In this document: one piece after another, positions 1-8,193 of the stretch
Layout of the letters: each line of letters starts with the position of its first letter
How positions within the stretch are numbered: position 1 is the stretch's first letter
From: Thermohalobaculum sp050331335
GTDB taxonomy: Bacteria > Pseudomonadota > Alphaproteobacteria > Rhodobacterales > Rhodobacteraceae
Assembly: GCA_050331335.1 (NCBI GenBank)
Contig: JBHJGY010000099.1
Coordinates: forward strand, 1 to 23,197
Direction: 5' to 3'
DNA: 23,197 bases
The notes under the pieces: generated by a model
The model's database searches: none
Seen by the model: only the letters and a program-made list of their open reading frames with translations
What the model was told of the DNA's origin: nothing
Made by a program: the position numbers and the translations under genes

Positions 1-804
1 CCGCTCACCGAAGGCGGCAAGGTCGGCTCCTTCGCCCTCACCGAGCCCCAGGCGGGCTCGGACGCCGCCAATCTCCGCACCCGTGCCGTGCGCACCAACA
101 TCGGCTACCGCGTCTCGGGCTCGAAGCAGTTCATCTCGTCGGCGCGGATCGGCTGGGCGACGGTGCTCTTCGCCGTCACCGACCCCGAGAAGGGCAAGAA
201 GGGGATCACCTGCCTCGTGGTGGAGAACGCGACGCCGGGCTACGAGGTGGTGCGCGTGGAGAAGAAGCTCGGCCAGAAGGCGTCGGACAGCTGCGCGCTC
301 GCCTTCGAGGAAATGGAGGTGCCCTTCGAGAGCCGCATCGGCGAGGAGGGGGAGGGCTACCGCATCGCCCTCGGCTCGCTCGAGGCGGGGCGGATCGGCA
401 TCGCGGCGCAGGCGGTGGGGCTGGCGCAGGCGGCCTATGAGCGGGCGCTCGCCTATGCCCAAGAGCGCAGCGCCTTCGGCGGCCCGATCTTCGATCTGCA
501 AGCGGTACAATTCCGCCTTGCCGAGATGGCGACAGAGCTTGAGGCGGCCCGCGCCCTGACACTCAAGGCGGCGCAGATGAAAGACCTCGGACAGCCTTGT
601 CTCAAAGAGGCGGCGATGGCCAAGCTCTTTGCGGGCCAGGCGGCGGAGCGGGTGAGTTCTGAAGCCATCCAAGTGCTCGGCGGCTACGGCTATCTGGCGG
701 ATTACGAGGTGGAGCGGATTTATCGTGACCAGAAGGTTTGTCAGATCTACGAAGGGACGAACGACATTCAAAAGCTGATCATCGCCCGCGAGATCCGGCT
801 GTGA
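1..804 (+). CDS. Acyl-CoA dehydrogenase, 3' part (5' end outside window)
   Basis: This flavoprotein oxidises an acyl-CoA to the trans-2-enoyl-CoA and passes electrons to electron-transfer flavoprotein. The frame is open from base 1, so the start and N-terminal alpha domain are missing and 267 residues remain. Visible residues 11-21 (FALTEPQAGSD) are the flavin-binding signature of the middle domain. The C-terminal helical domain carries the second family signature around visible residues 222-235 and ends with IYEGTNDIQ. The Glu of that YEGT motif (visible residue 251) sits where short- and medium-chain enzymes keep the catalytic base. The substrate cannot be read from this part. No downstream gene is co-directional within 400 bases, so it is probably the last gene of its unit. 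The family call is firm; the substrate is unknown. Confidence 0.95.
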   Translation, partial: PLTEGGKVGSFALTEPQAGSDAANLRTRAVRTNIGYRVSGSKQFISSARIGWATVLFAVTDPEKGKKGITCLVVENATPGYEVVRVEKKLGQKASDSCALAFEEMEVPFESRIGEEGEGYRIALGSLEAGRIGIAAQAVGLAQAAYERALAYAQERSAFGGPIFDLQAVQFRLAEMATELEAARALTLKAAQMKDLGQPCLKEAAMAKLFAGQAAERVSSEAIQVLGGYGYLADYEVERIYRDQKVCQIYEGTNDIQKLIIAREIRL

Positions 805-1240
805 TGCGGTTTCTGGCGGCCGATCAGAGCGTTAAGGCGCTCGGTTTCAACGCCTAGGTGCTCGGGATGGTTAGCAGATATCCCGTGACCGGCTTTGCGA
901 TCCTCTGACGAGGGCGATGGCGCGGCATCTTCGGCGGGATACCGACACTGCATGGCGCGGCTGCGGAAGCCTGCCGCAGCGTGTCGTCGACAGCGGCGCG
1001 GAGACTTAGTCGCTGGGACCGCGTCCTGCCGGCTGCGCGTCGATGCATGCGACGCGCCCCATCTGGCGGCTGCGCCGTCGCCGTCGGGTGCGGTCGGCCT
1101 CAACGCCGCGCGCGGTGGAGCCCCCCAACCGGGGCCTGCGCGCGCTCGCCGTCTTGAAACCCAGCCGGCAACCGCGCCGCTTTAACGCGCGCCCTGCGCC
1201 CGGCGCTGGGCGAGTTGGCGCGCTCGCCGGGCTCTGGGCG
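805..1240. other. Intergenic stretch without a recognisable gene
   Basis: Between the acyl-CoA dehydrogenase stop and the 3' end of the minus-strand DUF1127 gene I see only GC-rich open frames on both strands. They are rich in Arg, Ala and Pro and lack a ribosome binding site or recognisable domain. A short inverted repeat, GAGCG-N6-CGCTC at 827-842, lies just after the stop codon. It has no T-run, so it is at best a weak transcription end. Confidence 0.5.
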
Positions 1241-1480
1241 TCAGGCGAGATCGAGCCGGGCGACACGCTCGCCCCGGGTCACGAGATGGGGCTTGCGCCA
1301 ATCGGCGATGCGATCATGGGTGCCGCGGGCATAAGCCTCGATCTGTCCCCGGCCGATGCCGAGATCGGCGAGGAGATGGTCATCCATGGCGCCGAGTTCC
1401 TCGACATCCCGGGCGATGCGGCGCTCGCGGTTCCAGGCGAAGAGGGCGGCGCGGGCGGCTTGGGCGAGTTCTGAGATCAT
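1241..1480 (-). CDS. DUF1127 domain small protein
   Basis: This is a 79-residue protein with the DUF1127 (YjiS-like) pattern: an N-terminal amphipathic helix (residues 1-22), an Arg-rich stretch around RERRIARDVEEL, then the hallmark MDDHLLADLGIGRGQIEAYARG. DUF1127 proteins are abundant in alphaproteobacteria. Some take part in RNA turnover or phosphate and stress responses, but the role of this one is unknown. I chose the ATG at 1480 because a purine-rich site (AGAAAGGAAAAACAG) lies directly before it. An upstream in-frame start at 1513 would place that site inside the gene. It is a single-gene unit with its own promoter (1511-1539). Confidence 0.85.
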   Translation of the reverse strand: MISELAQAARAALFAWNRERRIARDVEELGAMDDHLLADLGIGRGQIEAYARGTHDRIADWRKPHLVTRGERVARLDLA

Positions 1481-1510
1481 CTGTTTTTCCTTTCTTTTGC
1501 GATTGAATTG

Positions 1511-1539
1511 CATATGCGCGTCATAAAACCGTCATGCAA
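1511..1539 (-). promoter_or_regulatory. Sigma-70-like promoter of the DUF1127 gene, with flanking inverted repeat
   Basis: On the minus strand, TTGCAT (1539-1534) and CATATG (1516-1511) are separated by 17 bases and lie about 30 bases before the ATG at 1480. The region is clearly A/T-richer than its surroundings. The -35 hexamer is also one arm of an inverted repeat, TTGCAT-N20-ATGCAA (1508-1539), that brackets the promoter and could bind a dimeric regulator. Transcription from here is inferred from spacing only. Confidence 0.45.
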
Positions 1540-1985
1540 GACGTGTGCGTTTTGTGGACGGGGCAGGCTGGTATGAGCGGCGCGCATGGCACGGCGACAG
1601 GCGAGATGGCACCGACAGCGATCTGGTCGGGATAAAATGCGTTGACGCGGCGTGCCGCCCGCGCCGTGGCCAGGATTGCCAGCGCGTGCCGGACACACGC
1701 CGATCGCCATAAGCGCCGTCTATGCGAGATCACCGAGCCCGGTTATCGATCGCGCGGTCTGGTCGAGCGGTCTGCGGCGACTTGGGCTGGACCCCTGAAA
1801 GGCCTGTGCGATCCAGGATGAGATCGGCCGTCGCGGTGCCCATGCCGGTGCCTGACATGCGCGGATACCCGTGATGGGGGTCGGGCTTCGGCACGGCTCC
1901 GGGGCGCAGCGGCCGGCCAATCTGCCCCAGATCGCCTGAGCGCATCCGGTGCGCAAATTTAGCCGCCGACGCAGAGTGCCCGGCC
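1540..1985. other. Intergenic stretch without a recognisable gene
   Basis: This lies between the DUF1127 promoter and the end of the DUF547 gene. Several short open frames run on the minus strand, for example 1730-1945. None has a convincing ribosome binding site, domain or hydrophobic segment. I see no terminator with a T-run after the DUF547 stop. It may hold decayed sequence but I could not identify a source. Confidence 0.45.
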
Positions 1986-2810
1986 TCAGCGCTCGTTCAG
2001 CGCCCAATCATAGGCATAGGCGTCGATCCGACCGCGACGGCGGAGAGCCTCGGCGCGCTCTGGCTCCGCCGCGCCGACAAGCCGAGCGATCAGGTCCTCG
2101 GCGCTGCCGAAATCCTCCTCGAACCAGGCGAAAATCTTAGATGCGGTGACCCGCCCGTCTTCGCCGATGCTGAGCCCGCGCGGGTCGTTGACATAGGCGC
2201 GCTCGGCCGCATCGAGGCGGGACCCGAGCCCGTCCGCACGCCACGCTGTCGCCGCCAGGTTCGGGCACCCGACGGCGGCGCAATTGAGCGCATAATGGAT
2301 GCGCGGATCGGCGAAAACGGGGCGTACGATGCGATGCTCGATGTCGTTGAGCGTGAGCGGCCGGCCGGCGACGGTCACGAGCTGGCGGTTCCACGGCCCC
2401 GTCGGGAGCGGCCCGTCGGAGATGTCCCGGATCGACGCCACCGGATAATGGTCAAGGACCACGGCGACGGTCACGGCGTTGTAGAGGTTGAGCCAGTAGG
2501 CAAGCGCCGTCGCGCGGTCCAGATCCGCCGGATCGACAGCTTCCAGCGTCGCGATATAGGCGGCGAGGCGCGCCCGGTCGTCCGCGGTGACGGCGGCATA
2601 ATCGACCCGCGCGACGCCCGCGGCATCGACCCCCCGGTACTGCGCCAGGAACGCGTCCCACGGGCGGTGATCCACCGCCGCTCCTGGTGCCGAGGCGAAG
2701 CGCGCGAAGGCCGGCGTCAGAAGTGCAGGCTCGGGCAAGAATTGCCGTTCGATCCGGGTGCAGGCGGCAGCAAGCGCTGTGAGCACCACCAGGATGGCCA
2801 GACGTCTCAT
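1986..2810 (-). CDS. DUF547 domain lipoprotein
   Basis: The protein has 274 residues. An N-terminal hydrophobic segment ends in ALAAAC with Cys17, which fits a lipoprotein signal, so it is probably anchored to a membrane facing the periplasm. The rest is a DUF547 domain: AYWLNLYNA at residues 104-112, the NDIEH segment near 155-159, and HYALNCAAVGCP (Cys177 and Cys182) at 172-183. DUF547 has no established biochemical activity; the conserved Asn/His/Cys pattern suggests a catalytic or thiol site, which is inference. The start at 2810 is fixed by an ATGA overlap with the stop of the upstream radical SAM gene. That overlap implies translational coupling and a shared task. An upstream in-frame extension (to 2990) would run inside the radical SAM gene and is rejected. 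Confidence 0.85.
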   Translation of the reverse strand: MRRLAILVVLTALAAACTRIERQFLPEPALLTPAFARFASAPGAAVDHRPWDAFLAQYRGVDAAGVARVDYAAVTADDRARLAAYIATLEAVDPADLDRATALAYWLNLYNAVTVAVVLDHYPVASIRDISDGPLPTGPWNRQLVTVAGRPLTLNDIEHRIVRPVFADPRIHYALNCAAVGCPNLAATAWRADGLGSRLDAAERAYVNDPRGLSIGEDGRVTASKIFAWFEEDFGSAEDLIARLVGAAEPERAEALRRRGRIDAYAYDWALNER

Positions 2811-4180
2811 GGCCGCCCTGTATCGACGGCGGCGGCGCGCCCCTTCAGCTTTTTGGCCGGCAGGGGGGCCGGCTCGGCCGCAACCGGGATGTCTGTCACC
2901 TCGCCGGTTGCAGCGCTCCACCAGCCGGCTTGCCCGGCCAGCCGCGCAGGCGCGAAGATATGCGCATCGCGCGCCGCATTGTGCACGCACATCGAGAGCG
3001 GCCCGTCTTCGGTCGCCACCATGAAGACGCAGGCGGCGCAGCGGTCCCGGTCCAGATCATCCGCATCCATGAAATTGTGAATGAAGACCGAAAGGCGGGC
3101 GACGCGGCCGCGCGCGCTGAGAAGACCGCCGCGCAGGCGCCAGAGGAGGCCGAGCCCGTGGGCGGCGGCGGCGAGTGCCGTTCCCGGCCGGCGGAGAAGC
3201 GCGCGCAGCAGCATCGGCCAGAAGGCGGAAGCGGCGCGCCGTCCCGGATCCGCGGCTTCGAGCGCTGCGAGAACCCGGTGGAAGAGGGCCGTGTCGCCGA
3301 GCGCCGACACCGCCTGTTCGCCGGCCACGAGCAGCGAGCCATAACGGTTGCACGTTTCGTGACCGACCCTCGCCGTGTCGAAATCGATCGGCGTGCCGAA
3401 GCCCTCCGAAAGCGCTGCCTGGACCCGGTCCTGGGTCACCGCATCGACCCGACGGCCCAACACCCCGCGCCCGGTATCGGCCTGCATCTGGAAGGAGGCC
3501 ATCGCAATCTCATGGGCATGGGCGCGGAAGAACCGGGCCAGCGCCGGCAATTCGGGCAGCGTGGCGGCGTGCACCGTGGTGTTGAACAGCACGCGAAGCC
3601 CCAGGCCGCGGGCCCGCGCCAGATAGTCCGCCCGCACCGCGTTGAGCGCGGCTTCGCTGTCATAGCCTCGGCGCTCCTGGGTCATGTCGACATGAAACGC
3701 CACGTCCTTCAGCCCCGCGGCGGCCAGCCGGGCGAGGAACGGGCGCGTCGCCCGGATGCCGTTCGTCATGAGGCAGGGCCAAAGCCCGAGGCGCGTCGCC
3801 TCCGTGAGAATGGCTTCGAGGTCTTCGATCCGCCTGAGCGTGGGGTCGCCGCCGGTGATCTGCACCGCCGTTCCCGGCCCGAAATGGTCCGCGATCGAAG
3901 CGAGGCGGCGGACGAGGACCGGCAGCGGCACGTCATGGGCCGCCTCGGCCGCATCAGACAGATAACAGAGCGTACAGTCGAGATTGCAGCGCTGGGTGAT
4001 CTCGAGCGCGACGCACGCTATGGCATAGAAGCGCCCGGCCGTCTGCCCGGCCGTGAAACGTCCCTGCTCACGCAGCGCCTCACGGAGCCGCGCGCGGCGC
4101 CCCGTGGCGCTGTCCTCGCCGCGAAACCGGTGCCCTGCGGCCGCGAAGGGCCAAGTTTGCTTGTCGAGATCGGGAACCAT
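2807..4180 (-). CDS. Radical SAM protein with extra C-terminal cysteines
   Basis: This 457-residue protein carries the radical SAM [4Fe-4S] motif CNLDCTLC (Cys65, Cys69, Cys72) and the SAM-contact motif GGDPT at 110-114. A C-terminal region holds CAAC (Cys381, Cys384) and Cys398 in the segment DRCAACVF...LSMC. Together with the preceding HNFMDADD this resembles, from memory, the C-termini of MJ0619/Tes-type enzymes that act on unreactive lipid or pterin carbons. I hold that subfamily call loosely. The extra cysteines could bind an auxiliary cluster or belong to the active site. I chose the ATG at 4180 because GGAGG lies six bases upstream; an in-frame ATG at 4207 has no such site. The gene overlaps the DUF547 gene by four bases, so the two form a pair. 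The substrate is unknown. Confidence 0.85.
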   Translation of the reverse strand: MVPDLDKQTWPFAAAGHRFRGEDSATGRRARLREALREQGRFTAGQTAGRFYAIACVALEITQRCNLDCTLCYLSDAAEAAHDVPLPVLVRRLASIADHFGPGTAVQITGGDPTLRRIEDLEAILTEATRLGLWPCLMTNGIRATRPFLARLAAAGLKDVAFHVDMTQERRGYDSEAALNAVRADYLARARGLGLRVLFNTTVHAATLPELPALARFFRAHAHEIAMASFQMQADTGRGVLGRRVDAVTQDRVQAALSEGFGTPIDFDTARVGHETCNRYGSLLVAGEQAVSALGDTALFHRVLAALEAADPGRRAASAFWPMLLRALLRRPGTALAAAAHGLGLLWRLRGGLLSARGRVARLSVFIHNFMDADDLDRDRCAACVFMVATEDGPLSMCVHNAARDAHIFAPARLAGQAGWWSAATGEVTDIPVAAEPAPLPAKKLKGRAAAVDTGRP

Positions 4181-4898
4181 GGCGCGCCTCCGTTTTCCGT
4201 CCAACATCCTATATCAACCGGTGGCAGTGGGCAGACCCTCTCGCGCAAGCGTGACAGTGGCATGAGGTCACCTGCCCAGCCGGGAGCGACCGGTCTACCG
4301 GTCACGCCGATTATGCCGGTGACGAGGATCTGGACCTGAGCCAAACCTCGGAAGAACCACGGGCGCGCGCAGATCATCGAGGTTGGCGGTGGCGGTGGCG
4401 GTGGCGATGGCGGTGGCGATGGCGATCGGGTCGGGCGGCGTTCCTGCGGTGCCCCGCAGTCGCTGACATAAAGGTGCGCCGCGGTCGCACGGGGCTGCGT
4501 CCGCTTTCAGCAAAAGGACGAGCGTGACCGTTGGGATGGCTTGCAGCCCTGCCCGCATGTGCACGGCTCGGTCTCGCACAACCGCCCGAAAAGTGTTGCG
4601 ATGACAGGATCGGCGCGGTCAGGGACCACCGCGATGGAAGCCGATCCGCCGGGGCGCCGGGCCGAGCCGCAGAGCCGCAGAGCCTCAGTCCGAGGCCGCC
4701 GTCCGGGGCCGCGCTGATGGTTGCGCCGAGCCATCAATCAGCGCGGCAAGTTGGTTCCGCGACTGCCGGTTGGCCGCTTCCTCGGCGATTTGGCGCGTCA
4801 GACGACGATCGAGATCCCGATCCACGATCACCGCCAAGGCACCAGCGCCCCGATCCTTGAGACGCCGCCACCGAGGCGCCGCGCTTCGTGCGGTGAGA
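4181..4898. other. Long intergenic region, repeat-containing, no confident gene
   Basis: Next to the radical SAM start are nested inverted repeats: GTCACC (4267-4272) with GGTGAC (4318-4323), enclosing GACCGG-TCTA-CCGGTC (4288-4303). These may form a leader structure if transcription starts upstream of them. At 4385-4426 there is a hexamer tandem repeat. From about 4685 to 4898 a minus-strand frame without ATG is open, codes for protein-like sequence and ends at a TGA (4687-4685), but I recognise no family. The remaining open frames look spurious. Confidence 0.45.
4385..4426. repeat. Seven tandem hexamers GGCGRT
   Basis: Seven consecutive six-base units read GGCGGT or GGCGAT (three GGT, one GAT, one GGT, two GAT). 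It is a simple-sequence repeat in a non-coding stretch that may vary in copy number by slippage. Because the unit is a multiple of three, it would appear as an Ala-Thr/Ile run if read on the minus strand, but I do not believe it is translated. Confidence 0.9.
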
Positions 4899-6368
4899 TC
4901 AGCGCCCCCCGGAGAGCGGGATCCGGCGCGCGCCGTTGACCGCCAAAGTCAGGCGTTGTTCGAAGGCACCGCGCCGCGAGACGATCTCCTCTGTCAGCAG
5001 GCCGGGGCGGTCGGCATTCAGAACGGCGGCGAGCGGGCGACCGGTCATCGAAGCCGGGCGGTCGCAACCGAGGGCGGCGAGAAGCGTCGGCACGATATCG
5101 GTAAGGTCTGCGGGGTCGGGGATTGCGCCCAGAGCCGGGATGCCCGCCCCGCCAAGGGCGAGCAGCGTGTTTTGCTCCAGAGGGTTGAGCCCGCCATGCA
5201 TGCCGCCGCCGACCGGGACACCGGTGCCCGAGGTGAAGAGCCCGGTGCCGGGGAGGCCGCCCGCGTCTGCGGTGCTGCCCGATCGCGCGATCCAGAGGAG
5301 ATCGGGCGCGCGCGGGTGGTCGAGGCCGATATGGCCATGCGCGAAGGTGCCCGGCACGAGGGGCTCCGTGCCCCGGTCCCGCCCCCGTGAAAAGAGAAGC
5401 CCGGTTTCCGGCATCTCCATCAGCAGCGCGGCCAGGGCGTCGAGCCGATCCAGATCCGGCGCGCGCAGGCTCAGACCACACGCGATGCCGGCCGTGGCCA
5501 ACACCTCGACGCCATCGCCCGGGCGTGCAGCCGCCGCGATCCCGGCTTCGCCGAGCCGTGCCAAAAGATCGACCTCGCCGGTCATGGTGATCTGGCCATG
5601 ATCGCTCATGGCGACGACGAGGGTTTCGTCCGCTTGAGGACCGGCGGCAACGGCAGCCAGGATGTCGCCGAAGCGGGCGTCGACCCGGGTTGTGATCGCC
5701 TCGGCCTCCGCCGAGCCGATGTTCCGGTAGTGATAGGCGGTGTCGGGCTCCGGGAACCAGATGAGGGCGACATCCGGATCGCGGTCGGGCAGCACATGCT
5801 CGACGAAGACGCGCGCGACATGGTCGATTTGCGCGTGTTTGGGCGTCTCCTCAACGGGTGCGGGGCCGAAACGCGCGACCATGGCATCAACGGCTTCTGG
5901 GGTGGGCGTCACCTCGCGGCCATGGATGGAGTAGGTCCAGTGGCCGTGCAGGCGCGCGCGGTGATTGACGAGGTATGTGGAGCCGGCCGATCCGCAATGC
6001 GCCACTGCATAGCTGCGCCCGGCGCGGGCGAGGGCGCAGCCGAGCCCCTCTGCCTCGACGAAGCGTGCGGCATAGCGGGTCTCGGCGGCCGCGATATGAG
6101 CGCCGTTCGACGTGTCGAGGGCCCGGTCTGGAACCACGGAGAGGTCGAAGAAGGCGTTGTTCACGATGCCATGCGTCTCCGGGCGGCTGCCTGTGGCAAA
6201 GCTCGTGGTCGCGACGCGGGTCATGGAGGGCACCACCGAGCGGCTCTCGCGGAACCAAACGCCGTCATGGACGAAGCGCCAAAGATTGGGCGTGAGCGCC
6301 TCGGAGATCCGGTCGGGCCGAAGCCCGTCGAAGACGCAGATGACGGCGCGTTTGGCGGAGAGAGGCAT
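4899..6368 (-). CDS. Alkaline-phosphatase-fold phosphodiesterase/phosphatase
   Basis: The protein has 489 residues and belongs to the type I phosphodiesterase/nucleotide pyrophosphatase group. These two-zinc enzymes cleave phosphodiesters, phosphomonoesters or phosphonates through a Thr or Ser nucleophile. Visible active-site residues are Asp14 (VFDGLRPD), Thr50 as nucleophile (PSMT), Asp209 and His213 (EPDTAYH), Asp256-His257 (SDHG) and His391 (MHGG). The Asn normally three residues after the nucleophile in NPPs and phosphonoacetate hydrolase is Ala53 here, so the oxyanion contact is altered. No signal peptide is seen, so the enzyme is probably cytoplasmic. I chose the ATG at 6368 because GGAG lies six bases before it. 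It starts 17 bases after the permease stop and ends the ABC operon, so its substrate is probably the imported compound or a derivative. Phosphonoacetate hydrolase or another ester hydrolase are alternatives. Confidence 0.88.
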   Translation of the reverse strand: MPLSAKRAVICVFDGLRPDRISEALTPNLWRFVHDGVWFRESRSVVPSMTRVATTSFATGSRPETHGIVNNAFFDLSVVPDRALDTSNGAHIAAAETRYAARFVEAEGLGCALARAGRSYAVAHCGSAGSTYLVNHRARLHGHWTYSIHGREVTPTPEAVDAMVARFGPAPVEETPKHAQIDHVARVFVEHVLPDRDPDVALIWFPEPDTAYHYRNIGSAEAEAITTRVDARFGDILAAVAAGPQADETLVVAMSDHGQITMTGEVDLLARLGEAGIAAAARPGDGVEVLATAGIACGLSLRAPDLDRLDALAALLMEMPETGLLFSRGRDRGTEPLVPGTFAHGHIGLDHPRAPDLLWIARSGSTADAGGLPGTGLFTSGTGVPVGGGMHGGLNPLEQNTLLALGGAGIPALGAIPDPADLTDIVPTLLAALGCDRPASMTGRPLAAVLNADRPGLLTEEIVSRRGAFEQRLTLAVNGARRIPLSGGR

Positions 6369-6385
6369 GGGCGGCTCCAATTGGC

Positions 6386-7270
6386 TCAGCGGCTGGTTGC
6401 GTCGAGACGGTCGCGCATCCAGTCCCCGAGGATGCTGATCGCCAGTGTCGCGAGGAAGACGGCGGCCCCCGGCAGAAGCGCGATCCAGGGCGCGCGGGTG
6501 AGGAAGTCGCGCCCCTCGCCCATGAGCACGCCGAGGCTGGTGTCGGGCGGCTCGATGCCGACGCCGAGGAAATTGAGCGAGGTCTCGGTGAGGATCGTCG
6601 CGGGGAAATTGAGCGACATGTTCACCACGAGGACCGCCGCGATATTGGGCAGGATGTGACGGAAATAGATCCGCCAGCCGGTCGCACCGAGCGCGCGCTG
6701 GGCGGTGACGTAGCCCTGCTCCTGCGCCGAGATGGCAAGCCCGCGGGCGAGGCGGGCATAGCGCTCCCAGCCATAGATGCACATGAGGATGATGAAGGTT
6801 TCGATGCTCGCATCGGGCATCACCGTCAGCAGCGCCAGCGCCAGGACGAGAAAGGGCAGTGTCGCCTGAAAATCGACCAGAACCCCGACGGCCGCATCCA
6901 CCCAGCCGCCGAAATGCGCCGCGGCAAAGCCGATCAGCGTGCCGGCGGCAGCCCCGATCACCGTGCCGAGAAAAGCGATGGTAAGCGAAACCTGGATCGC
7001 GCGGATCATCAGGGTCAGCATGTCGTGTCCGAGCCCGTCGGTGCCGAGCGGATGGTCCCAGCTGCCCCCGAAAAAGACCGGCGGCGCAAAGCGGTTGAGC
7101 AGATCGAGTTCGTCGATCGGGTAAGGCATCAGCGCCTGCGCAAAGATCGCGACGCAGACGAAGCCAACGACGACGAGCATGGAGAGGATCACAAGCGGCG
7201 GCCAGCGCCGCCAGACCCGCCCCATCGCGCCGGTTGCGCGGCGGAGGTCGATCTGCTCGGCCGGCTTCAT
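6386..7270 (-). CDS. ABC importer permease, DppC/OppC type
   Basis: This 294-residue inner-membrane permease belongs to the peptide/opine/nickel ABC family. The first membrane helix (about residues 24-46) is followed by the family's characteristic periplasmic segment HPLGTDGLGHDMLT (near 91-104) and then five more helices. The cytoplasmic coupling loop (RALGATGWRIYFRHILPN) contacts the ATPases. The start at 7270 is an ATG overlapping the DppB-type stop by four bases. It would pair with the DppB-type permease to form the translocation channel. The length is normal for the family and I see no damage. Confidence 0.95.
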   Translation of the reverse strand: MKPAEQIDLRRATGAMGRVWRRWPPLVILSMLVVVGFVCVAIFAQALMPYPIDELDLLNRFAPPVFFGGSWDHPLGTDGLGHDMLTLMIRAIQVSLTIAFLGTVIGAAAGTLIGFAAAHFGGWVDAAVGVLVDFQATLPFLVLALALLTVMPDASIETFIILMCIYGWERYARLARGLAISAQEQGYVTAQRALGATGWRIYFRHILPNIAAVLVVNMSLNFPATILTETSLNFLGVGIEPPDTSLGVLMGEGRDFLTRAPWIALLPGAAVFLATLAISILGDWMRDRLDATSR

Positions 7271-8193
7271 CGGCGCTCGTCCCGGATCCGCGGATCGATC
7301 CAGCCATAGGCGAGGTCGACGAGCAGATTGGCGAGGATCATCGTCACCCCGATCAAGAGAACGATGGTTTGCACCACGGCATAGTCCCGCGCGCCGACCG
7401 CATCGACGAGCATCCGCCCGAGCCCGGGCCAGGCGAAGACGTTCTCGGTGACGACACCGCCGCCGATGAGCGAGCCGATGAAGAGACCGGCGACGGTGAC
7501 GATCGGGATTGCGGCGTTGGGCAGCGCGTGTTCGCGGACCGCCTGGCGCCAAGGCACACCATTGGCCAAGGCCGTGCGCATCATCGGATGGCCCAACACC
7601 TCGGCCATGGCCGAGCGCGCGAACCGGGCGAAGATCGCCGCTTCGGCCGACGCCATCGTGATCATCGGCATGATCCAAGAGCGCCAGTCGACGATGCCGG
7701 AGGGCTGAAGCCAGCCGAGCTGCACGGAGAAGAGGTAGATCAAGAGGATCCCCACCAGGAAGTTCGGCACCGCAAAGCCCATCACGGAGAAGATCATTGC
7801 GCCCCGGTCGATGGCGGAGTTGCGGTGGATCGCGGCATAGACCCCGATCGGCACACCGATTGCGACGGCGAGAACCGCGGTGGGCACCATGAGCGCGAGC
7901 GTCGCGGGAACCCGCTCGAGCACCATCTCAAGGGCGGGGTCGGAAGTTCGCCAGGACTGCCCGAAATCGAGGGTGAGCAGCCGCCCGAGATGGGCGAGGT
8001 ACTGCTCCCAGACGGGTCGGTCCAGTCCCCAGGCGGCGCGGAAGGCGGCGAGCGAGGCCTCGTCGGCGATCGGCCCCATGATCTGGATGGCAGGGTCTGC
8101 GGAGAGGATCAGCGCAACGAAGGTGAAGCTCATCAGCAGCCATAGCGTGACCAACGCCCGGCCAAGCCGCCCGAGGACCCAACGCGCGCTCAT
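7267..8193 (-). CDS. ABC importer permease, DppB/OppB type
   Basis: The protein has 308 residues. A first membrane helix (about 9-30) is followed by a periplasmic segment holding AFRAAWGLDRPVWEQYLAHL, typical of DppB/OppB proteins, and then five helices. The coupling loop is ANGVPWRQAVREHALPNA and the C-terminus (DLAYGWIDPRIR) is the usual DppB ending. The ATG at 8193 overlaps the stop of the upstream ATPase gene by four bases and has a purine-rich site (AAGGTGG) before it. An in-frame upstream extension to 8325 would lie inside the ATPase gene and is rejected. Confidence 0.95.
   Translation of the reverse strand: MSARWVLGRLGRALVTLWLLMSFTFVALILSADPAIQIMGPIADEASLAAFRAAWGLDRPVWEQYLAHLGRLLTLDFGQSWRTSDPALEMVLERVPATLALMVPTAVLAVAIGVPIGVYAAIHRNSAIDRGAMIFSVMGFAVPNFLVGILLIYLFSVQLGWLQPSGIVDWRSWIMPMITMASAEAAIFARFARSAMAEVLGHPMMRTALANGVPWRQAVREHALPNAAIPIVTVAGLFIGSLIGGGVVTENVFAWPGLGRMLVDAVGARDYAVVQTIVLLIGVTMILANLLVDLAYGWIDPRIRDERR

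Noticed and set aside
827..842. Hairpin after the acyl-CoA dehydrogenase stop as an intrinsic terminator
   Set aside because: The stem is only five bases with no following T-run.
2930..4339. A 469-codon open frame on the plus strand opposite the radical SAM gene
   Set aside because: Antisense shadow. The minus-strand gene has clear iron-sulfur and SAM motifs, a ribosome binding site and a coupled partner.
4899..7307. An 802-codon minus-strand reading that looks like a permease-phosphodiesterase fusion
   Set aside because: The upstream half is in the wrong frame for the permease, which is encoded at 6386-7270. The true start at 6368 has a ribosome binding site.
5598..8145. Long plus-strand open frames (for example 5598-6659 and 7234-8145) opposite the phosphodiesterase and permease genes
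   Set aside because: Shadows of intact ABC-operon genes. No domain, no ribosome binding site, and His/Asp/Gly-rich reverse-frame composition.
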